64,000 nucleotides of DNA from Terripilifer sp031921685 (GTDB taxonomy: Bacteria > Pseudomonadota > Alphaproteobacteria > Rhizobiales > Beijerinckiaceae), in NCBI RefSeq assembly GCF_031921685.1, contig NZ_JAPDHU010000003.1:744001-808000 (forward strand), written 5' to 3'. Positions 59,301 to 64,000 of this stretch are shown here, in pieces. The notes beneath the pieces were generated by a model, which searched no databases, was not told the DNA's origin, and saw only the letters and a list, made by a program, of their open reading frames with translations. The first letter of the stretch is position 1; the number at the start of each line of letters is the position of its first letter. Made by a program: the position numbers and the translations under genes.

Positions 59301-60260
59301 ATGGGCTGCATACGACTTCTAGGCGGGATTCTGCTCGCGATCACAGCGACACAGGCAGAGGCGCAAGACAGCTATCCCAATCGCCCGATCCGCCTGATCG
59401 TCGGCTTCACGGCCGGCGGCCCCACCGACACGCCGGCCCGCCTCATCGCGGAAAAGCTGCGCACCAGCCTCGGCCAGTCGATTGTCGTCGAAAACCGCCC
59501 GGGCGCGGGTGGCAAGATCGCGCTCGACTATGTGCTGTCGCAACCGCGCGACGGCTATACGCTGTCATTGTGCACTTATATCGATGCGACCAATACGGTT
59601 CTGCTTAAAAATCCCGGCTACGCATTGGCCGATCTGGCGCCAATCTCGCAGATCACCAAAGCCTATTATGCCTTCGCGGTGCCGACAGCCCTGCCCGTGC
59701 AAGACCTCGCCTCATTCGCGGCTCACGCAAAGGCCAAACCCGGCGCGCTCAACTATGGCCATGTCGGCGCCGGCTCCATGCCGGAACTGGTGGCGAAGCG
59801 ATTTGAGCAGGCGGCCGGCGTCAAGATGACCGGTGTGCCTTATAAAGGCACGGCAGAGGCATCGATGGATCTCGCCGGCGGCCGATTGGATTTCATGGTG
59901 GCACCGCTGATCGTCGTGCAACCGCTGCTTGATGCCGGTTCGGTCAAATATATCGGCATGACGAGCCCGGAACGGCTGACCGCCTTCCCCAATGTGCCGA
60001 CGGCCGTCGAACAGGGCTATCGGATCACCGACAACGGCTGGCTCGGCGTTTGTGCTGGGGCTGGTGTGCCGGCTGAGATCATCGCCAGGCTCAACCGCGA
60101 GGTCGGCCAGGCGGTCGCCTCCCCCGCCTATCGCGAACTGGTCGAAAAGACCGGCGTGATGCCCTATGCGGGATCGGTCGATGAATTCCGCCAGCTGGTG
60201 ACCGACACCGAAACCGACATGCGCAAATTGGCGCGGGAGCTTGGCCTCGAAGCAAAGTAG
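59301..60260 (+). CDS. Bug-family periplasmic solute receptor (fourth)
   Basis: TctC-like receptor, 319 aa, start at 59301 after a GGGGGG-rich ribosome binding site. Signal peptide cut near AEAQ. The Bug opening reads RPIRLIVGFTAGGPTDTPARLIAEKLRT, then VVENRPGAGGKIALDYVLSQPRDG and GVPYKGTAEASMDLAGGRLDFM. It is again an orphan without TctAB. It is close behind the GNAT gene (90 bases) and convergent with the protease gene. Confidence 0.9.
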   Translation: MGCIRLLGGILLAITATQAEAQDSYPNRPIRLIVGFTAGGPTDTPARLIAEKLRTSLGQSIVVENRPGAGGKIALDYVLSQPRDGYTLSLCTYIDATNTVLLKNPGYALADLAPISQITKAYYAFAVPTALPVQDLASFAAHAKAKPGALNYGHVGAGSMPELVAKRFEQAAGVKMTGVPYKGTAEASMDLAGGRLDFMVAPLIVVQPLLDAGSVKYIGMTSPERLTAFPNVPTAVEQGYRITDNGWLGVCAGAGVPAEIIARLNREVGQAVASPAYRELVEKTGVMPYAGSVDEFRQLVTDTETDMRKLARELGLEAK

Positions 60261-60265
60261 CGCTT

Positions 60266-61372
60266 TTATCCCCACGGGCCGCGACGCGGCGCCTGCGGTG
60301 CCGCTTCCGGCACGGATGGTGGTGGGACCGGCGGCGGCGCGATGGAGGCGTTGTTGTCGACGATCTCCTCGCGCCCGCCCGCATAGTTCTTCAAAGCCGC
60401 GACACGTGCTTCGATCGAAGGATGGGTCGAGAACAGATCGGCGAAGCCTGAGCGCGGATTGTCGAGGCACATTTCCATAATGCCCGATGGCGCGTTCCTG
60501 ATCTCGCCCTTACCATCGATCTTGCGCAGCGCCGAAATCATCGCATCGGGATTTTTGGTGAGTTCCACCGATCCCGCGTCGGCGAGGAATTCGCGCGAAC
60601 GCGACAGAGCCAGGCGGATCATCAAGGACAACACCCAGGCAGCCGCGACGATCAGCGCCGCGATGGCGAGCGCCGCCATGGCACCGCCCTTGCCCTTGTC
60701 GCGACCACCGGAGGAAGAGGAAGAAGAGGAACTGCCGGATGACGAGCCGGTCCACGAACCTCCCGACGGGCTCACGCTGATGCGAAAGAACATTTCGGCG
60801 AAGAAAGCCACCACGCCCGCCACCACCATGGCGACGATCATCATCCGCACGTCGCCATTGCGGATGTGGGTCAATTCGTGGGCAAGAACAGACTCCATCT
60901 CCTCATCGTCGAGCAGATTCATCAGGCCGCGTGTGACGGTGATCGTATATTGCTTGTCGTTGACGCCGGTCGCATAGGCGTTCGGCACGTCGGTCTCCAG
61001 AATCTCTAAACGCGGCGTCGTCATGCCGCGCGAGATGCAGAGCTTCTCCAACATGTTGTAGAGTTTCGGCTCCTGCTGCCGTGTCACCGCATTGGCCGAC
61101 AGTGCCAGGCCGATGATGCTCTGGTTGAAACGGTAGGAGAAAAACACCCAGATCGCCGTGACGATGGTGACGATAGGCGCGGCAGAGCCGAGATCGCGCC
61201 AGGCCCGCGCCATGATGCGGTCGAGCGGCAGATCGCCCGCCTGCAAAGCTTCGGCAGCCAGCGCGCCGGCAAAGGTCAACACATAGATCAAAGCGAACAG
61301 TGCCCCGATCAAGAAGATCGACCGGTTCCGGTTCGCCCTGATATGCGTATAGAGACCAAAGACCGGCATCAT
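60266..61372 (-). CDS. M48 family zinc metalloprotease (HtpX-like)
   Basis: A membrane protease of 368 aa in the HtpX/M48 family. It has N-terminal membrane helices (about 17-40 and 65-80), the zinc motif HELTH (His165, Glu166, His169) within AHELTHIRNGDVRMM, and a third-ligand region in SREFLADAGSVELTKNP. A Ser/Gly loop of about 30 residues (about 200-230) sits between motif and C-terminal helices, and the tail is Pro-rich. With LemA directly upstream on the same strand it forms the usual lemA-htpX pair, thought to work in membrane protein quality control. Confidence 0.92.
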   Translation of the reverse strand: MMPVFGLYTHIRANRNRSIFLIGALFALIYVLTFAGALAAEALQAGDLPLDRIMARAWRDLGSAAPIVTIVTAIWVFFSYRFNQSIIGLALSANAVTRQQEPKLYNMLEKLCISRGMTTPRLEILETDVPNAYATGVNDKQYTITVTRGLMNLLDDEEMESVLAHELTHIRNGDVRMMIVAMVVAGVVAFFAEMFFRISVSPSGGSWTGSSSGSSSSSSSSGGRDKGKGGAMAALAIAALIVAAAWVLSLMIRLALSRSREFLADAGSVELTKNPDAMISALRKIDGKGEIRNAPSGIMEMCLDNPRSGFADLFSTHPSIEARVAALKNYAGGREEIVDNNASIAPPPVPPPSVPEAAPQAPRRGPWG

Positions 61373-61406
61373 AGCTCAGGCTCCGCGTCGCGCGCTCACC
61401 TGACGC

Positions 61407-61967
61407 TCAGAACTTCACCTGCGGCGCCACTTCGATCTGCTTGCGCTCGGTGTCGCCGACATCGAAGAAGGTGCGTTCGCTAAAACCCATCGAGCGGGCA
61501 TAGAGCACGGCCGGAAAGGCCTGGATCGCCGCGTTGAACTCGCTCACCGCATTGTTGAAGAAGCGCCGCGCCGCCGCCAGCTTGTCCTCGATGCCCGACA
61601 GCTCGGTCTGCAACTGCTGAAAATTCGTATTGGCCTTCAGGTCCGGATAAGCCTCGCCGAGCGCGATCAGTCGGCCCAGCGCGCCGCCCAGCGCCGCCTC
61701 GGCCGCGCCTTGCTGCGCCGTACCCGTCGCATTCAGCGCCGCATTGCGTGCCTGGATCACCGCCTCGAGCGTGCCCTTTTCATGGGTCGCATAGCCCTTC
61801 ACGGTCTCGACCAGATTGGGAATGAGATCGTGACGCTGTTTGAGCTGCACGTCGATGTCGGCAAAGGCCTGGTTGGTGCGCTGCCGCAGCCCGACGAGGC
61901 TGTTGTAGCTGGCGATGAGCCACAGGGCGATGACGACGATCAGACCCAAAAAAATCAAGCCAGTCAT
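61407..61967 (-). CDS. lemA: LemA family protein
   Basis: A 186-residue membrane protein: an N-terminal helix (IFLGLIVVIALWLIASYNSLVGL) followed by a helical LemA domain with LRQRTNQAFADIDVQLKQRHDLIPNLVETVKGYATHEKGTLEAVIQARNAA, LGRLIALGEAYPDLKANTNFQQLQTELSGIEDKLAAARRFFNNAVSEFNAAIQAFP and the C-terminal SERTFFDV. Start at 61967 follows GGAG and removes a non-family extension of 80 residues. Usual partner of the M48 protease gene 34 bases downstream. Confidence 0.93.
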   Translation of the reverse strand: MTGLIFLGLIVVIALWLIASYNSLVGLRQRTNQAFADIDVQLKQRHDLIPNLVETVKGYATHEKGTLEAVIQARNAALNATGTAQQGAAEAALGGALGRLIALGEAYPDLKANTNFQQLQTELSGIEDKLAAARRFFNNAVSEFNAAIQAFPAVLYARSMGFSERTFFDVGDTERKQIEVAPQVKF

Positions 61968-62160
61968 GAGCAAACTCCATCGCTCGTGGCCACCCCAAGA
62001 TTTGCAGAGGGCCGATAACCCAAGTCCTATCATAAGCTTGCCAGCTAAGCGACCATAGGCTGCGCCCCCTCCGGCAGATTTTTTTTTCATGCGCCTGTCG
62101 GATCGCCGGCTGATCCTTCGTCCTAGGAGGGCGCCACCCGACGCGCCCAAGGAGAGTGCC

Positions 62161-62598
62161 ATGTCCAAGTCGATGTCCAAGTTGATCTTCGTCAATCTGC
62201 CCGTCACCGATCTCGCCCGTTCGATCGCATTTTACGAATCGATCGGCGCCCGCAAGGATCCGCGTTTCTGCGATGACAGCGGCGCCTGCATGGTGTTTTC
62301 CGACACGATCCACGCGATGTTGCTGACGCACGACAAGTTTCGCCAGTTCACCAACAAGAAAATCGTCGACGCCAAGACCAATAGCGAAGTGCTGATCGCG
62401 CTGTCCGCCGACAGCCGCGACGACGTCGACAGCATGATCAGCAAGGCCAAGAAAGCCGGCGCCACACTCGATCCGGTCCCGGAGCAGGATTATGGCGTCA
62501 TGTATGGCCGCAGCTTTGAAGATCCCGATGGCCACATCTGGGAAGTGATGTGGATGGACGTCGAAGCCTTCCTGGCCGCGACCAGCCCCGCCGCCTGA
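62161..62598 (+). CDS. VOC family protein (glyoxalase/bleomycin-resistance fold)
   Basis: A 145-residue vicinal-oxygen-chelate protein with FVNLPVTDLARSIAFYESIGARKD at the start and PDGHIWEVMWMDVEAF at the end, the two paired beta-alpha-beta-beta-beta halves. Ribosome binding site AAGGAGAGTGCC before ATG at 62161. No catalytic assignment is possible; relatives are annotated as glyoxalase-like or extradiol dioxygenase-like. It is followed by another VOC gene 22 bases on. Confidence 0.88.
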   Translation: MSKSMSKLIFVNLPVTDLARSIAFYESIGARKDPRFCDDSGACMVFSDTIHAMLLTHDKFRQFTNKKIVDAKTNSEVLIALSADSRDDVDSMISKAKKAGATLDPVPEQDYGVMYGRSFEDPDGHIWEVMWMDVEAFLAATSPAA

Positions 62599-62620
62599 CT
62601 CCATCGATAAGGACATCATC

Positions 62621-63106
62621 ATGTCGAAAATTGCTCCCTGCCTGTGGTTCAACACCCAAGCCGAGGAAGCGGCGAACTTCTATGTGTCGCTTCTGCCCGA
62701 CTCCCGCATTCTCAAAGTGCAGCGCAACGTCGGCGATTCCCCCGGCGGCAAGGACGGTACGGTTCTGGTGGTCGACTTCACCGTCGCCGGCCAGGAATTC
62801 ATGGCGCTGAATGGCGGCATGGACATGGAATATACCCATGCCATCTCGTTCAAGATCGACTGCGAGGATCAGACGGAGGTCGATCGCTTGTGGGACAAGC
62901 TGCTGGAAGGCGGCGGCAAGCCCGAACAATGCGGCTGGCTGAAGGATCGCTACGGCGTATCCTGGCAGATCGTGCCGAGAGCCATGCTGCAAATGCTTTC
63001 TGATCCCGACCGCGCCAAGGCGCAGCGGGCCATGCAGGCGATGCTGAAAATGGTGAAGATCGACGTCGCCGCCGTGCAGGCCGCCTTCGATGGCAAGGCC
63101 GCGTGA
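62621..63106 (+). CDS. VOC family protein, PhnB/3-demethylubiquinone-methyltransferase-like
   Basis: A 161-residue PhnB-type VOC protein. Signature blocks are CLWFNTQAEEAANFYVSLLPDSRILKV, FTVAGQEFMALNGG and SWQIVPRAMLQMLSDPDRAKAQRAMQAMLKMVKIDV, the last a family-specific helical tail. Often mis-annotated as 3-demethylubiquinone-9 methyltransferase; no methyltransferase motifs are present. It shares an operon with the VOC gene before it and is convergent with the CobW-type gene. Confidence 0.92.
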   Translation: MSKIAPCLWFNTQAEEAANFYVSLLPDSRILKVQRNVGDSPGGKDGTVLVVDFTVAGQEFMALNGGMDMEYTHAISFKIDCEDQTEVDRLWDKLLEGGGKPEQCGWLKDRYGVSWQIVPRAMLQMLSDPDRAKAQRAMQAMLKMVKIDVAAVQAAFDGKAA

Positions 63107-63115
63107 GCGATCGGA

Positions 63116-63146
63116 CATTGATGGCGGTCTCTGACCGCCATCAATG
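63116..63146. terminator. Perfect 14-bp hairpin between convergent genes
   Basis: CATTGATGGCGGTC, loop TCT, GACCGCCATCAATG: a fully complementary 14-bp stem placed between the two stops of convergent genes, so it can serve both directions. There is no T-tract on either side, so the stem itself would have to act, or it is an RNA-protecting 3' end. Confidence 0.55.
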
Positions 63147-63160
63147 ATGAGGCTGCAACT

Positions 63161-64000
63161 TTACTCGGCCGCTTCTTTCGCCGGCTCCCATGTTGGAAAC
63201 GGATCGAAAGCGGCGAAATCATTTTTGGTGAGGCGTTCCGTTTCGGAAGCGCCAACGAGACAGGCATCGAGCGCCGCGCGTATCGCCGCCTCATCCATCT
63301 CCATGCCGATAAACACCAACTCCTGGCGCCGATCGCCCCAGATGGCGTGCCAATGGGGATTGCGATGCAAGGCTTCGACCTGTTCGTGCGACCACTCGCT
63401 TTTGTCGACCGCCGCCCACCAATAGCCAAGACCGCTCACCCGCGCGACAGCGCCCGCCAGCGAGAATTCTCCCACCCACCGCGTCCGCGTCGACAGCCAG
63501 AAATACCCTTTGGCGCGAATCAGACCCGGCCAGGTGCGATCGATGAAGGCTTTGAACTTTTGCGGATGAAACGGCCGCCGCGCCCGATAGACGAAACTGC
63601 CGATGCCATATTCCTCCGTCTCGGCCACATGTTTCTCGGGCTCGTAAAGCTCCTTGAACCACAGCGGATGGCGCTGCGCCTTTTCCTCATCGAAGAGGCC
63701 GGTATCGAGAAGGGCCGCAAGCGGCGCCTGGCCGAAATCGGTCTCCACTATACGCGCGTCGGCATTCAGTGCGCGCACGACATGACGCACCAGATGCAGC
63801 TTTTCCGGCAGCACATCGGACACTTTGTTGATGACGATCACGTCGGCGAATTCGATCTGCTCGACCAGAAGATCGACCAGGGTGCGGTCGTCACCGGCTC
63901 CCGCCGTTTCGCCGCGATCGCGCAGGAAATCATTGGAGCCATAGTCGCGTAGCAGATTGGCCGCATCGACCACGGTGACCATCGTATCGAGCCGGGCGAT
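63161..64000 (-). CDS. CobW/ZigA-type GTPase, C-terminal part (runs off window)
   Basis: A G3E-family GTPase missing its N-terminus (Walker A and the CxCC motif lie beyond the window). The visible part begins IARLDTMVTVVDAANLLRDYGSND and includes the VINKVSDV guanine motif, a linker, and the CobW_C domain from about 63750 leftward: EYGIGSFVYRARRPFHPQKFKAFIDRTWPGLIRAKGYFWLSTRTRWVGEFSLAG, HWHAIWGDRRQELVFIGMEMDEAAIRAAL. Its W- and H-rich C-domain resembles ZigA/YjiA zinc chaperones rather than CobW proper. It differs from the GTPase at 16029-17075, so the genome has two. Confidence 0.9.
   Translation of the reverse strand: MARLDTMVTVVDAANLLRDYGSNDFLRDRGETAGAGDDRTLVDLLVEQIEFADVIVINKVSDVLPEKLHLVRHVVRALNADARIVETDFGQAPLAALLDTGLFDEEKAQRHPLWFKELYEPEKHVAETEEYGIGSFVYRARRPFHPQKFKAFIDRTWPGLIRAKGYFWLSTRTRWVGEFSLAGAVARVSGLGYWWAAVDKSEWSHEQVEALHRNPHWHAIWGDRRQELVFIGMEMDEAAIRAALDACLVGASETERLTKNDFAAFDPFPTWEPAKEAAE

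Noticed and set aside
62621..63106. Calling the gene 3-demethylubiquinone-9 methyltransferase
   Set aside because: The PhnB-like VOC fold is clear and SAM-binding motifs are absent; this is a historic mis-annotation of the family.
1..64000. tRNA, rRNA, CRISPR, transposase or integrase genes
   Set aside because: No conserved tRNA arms, rRNA segments, regularly spaced long repeats, DDE-type transposase or tyrosine recombinase motifs were seen on reading. A covariance-model scan would be needed to exclude small RNAs.

Overview
The window is GC-rich chromosomal DNA with tightly packed genes. Family content points to an alphaproteobacterium, probably Hyphomicrobiales (Rhizobiales): orphan Bug-type receptors, a WD40 gene beside a CobW-family GTPase, a DUF2126/circularly permuted ATP-grasp/transglutaminase operon, an extensin-like M15 lipoprotein, a SigK/RskA-type sigma/anti-sigma pair, and UvrB with a long N-terminal extension. 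The order is inferred from gene content only. I saw no rRNA, tRNA, CRISPR array, transposase, integrase or prophage gene, so this reads as core plus metabolic accessory chromosome.

Layout. 0-5 kb: 5' part of a TonB-dependent siderophore receptor, ccdA with a small partner, a P1-family self-processing peptidase, a small exported protein and a cupin gene with a terminator-like hairpin over its ribosome binding site. 4.6-12 kb: a catabolic block with MFS transporter, sulfatase, two orphan Bug receptors and a LysR regulator, divergent from a Rieske oxygenase. 12-15 kb: ribulose-phosphate epimerase, then a large exported Cys-rich protein with one haem-c motif. 15-20 kb: metal homeostasis, with a WD40 protein, a His-rich CobW GTPase, and znuABC preceded by a small His-rich membrane ORF under a perfect 7-1-7 Zur palindrome. 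20-25 kb: another Bug receptor and a nitrate/sulfonate/taurine-type ABC operon that includes a leaderless binding-protein homologue.

25-36 kb holds housekeeping and single genes: extensin-like lipoprotein, lectin-like exported protein, SDR, DHA2 MFS pump, uvrB, a Tat-signal methyltransferase and an APC permease. 35.6-37.8 kb is an ECF sigma/anti-sigma pair divergent from a DUF4394 protein. 37.8-47 kb is the most unusual block: a yjfLMC-like operon (DUF350, Ser/Gly-rich protein, glutathionylspermidine-synthase-like ATP-grasp), a stand-alone SET methyltransferase, and a three-gene operon of transglutaminase, circularly permuted ATP-grasp/alpha-E fusion and transglutaminase-amidoligase (DUF2126). 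It therefore concentrates peptide-bond forming and cleaving enzymes of unknown substrate.

47-58.7 kb is a nitrogen-compound catabolic operon: a divergent GntR/FCD regulator, a complete Dpp-type ABC importer, allophanate hydrolase (AtzF), AtzG, AtzE, AtzH (DUF3225) and an MFS transporter. It has the lower part of the s-triazine ring-fragment pathway without a ring-opening hydrolase, so the natural substrate is open. 58.7-64 kb: GNAT acetyltransferase, a fourth Bug receptor, a LemA/M48 protease pair, two VOC proteins and the C-terminal part of a second CobW-type GTPase cut by the window edge.
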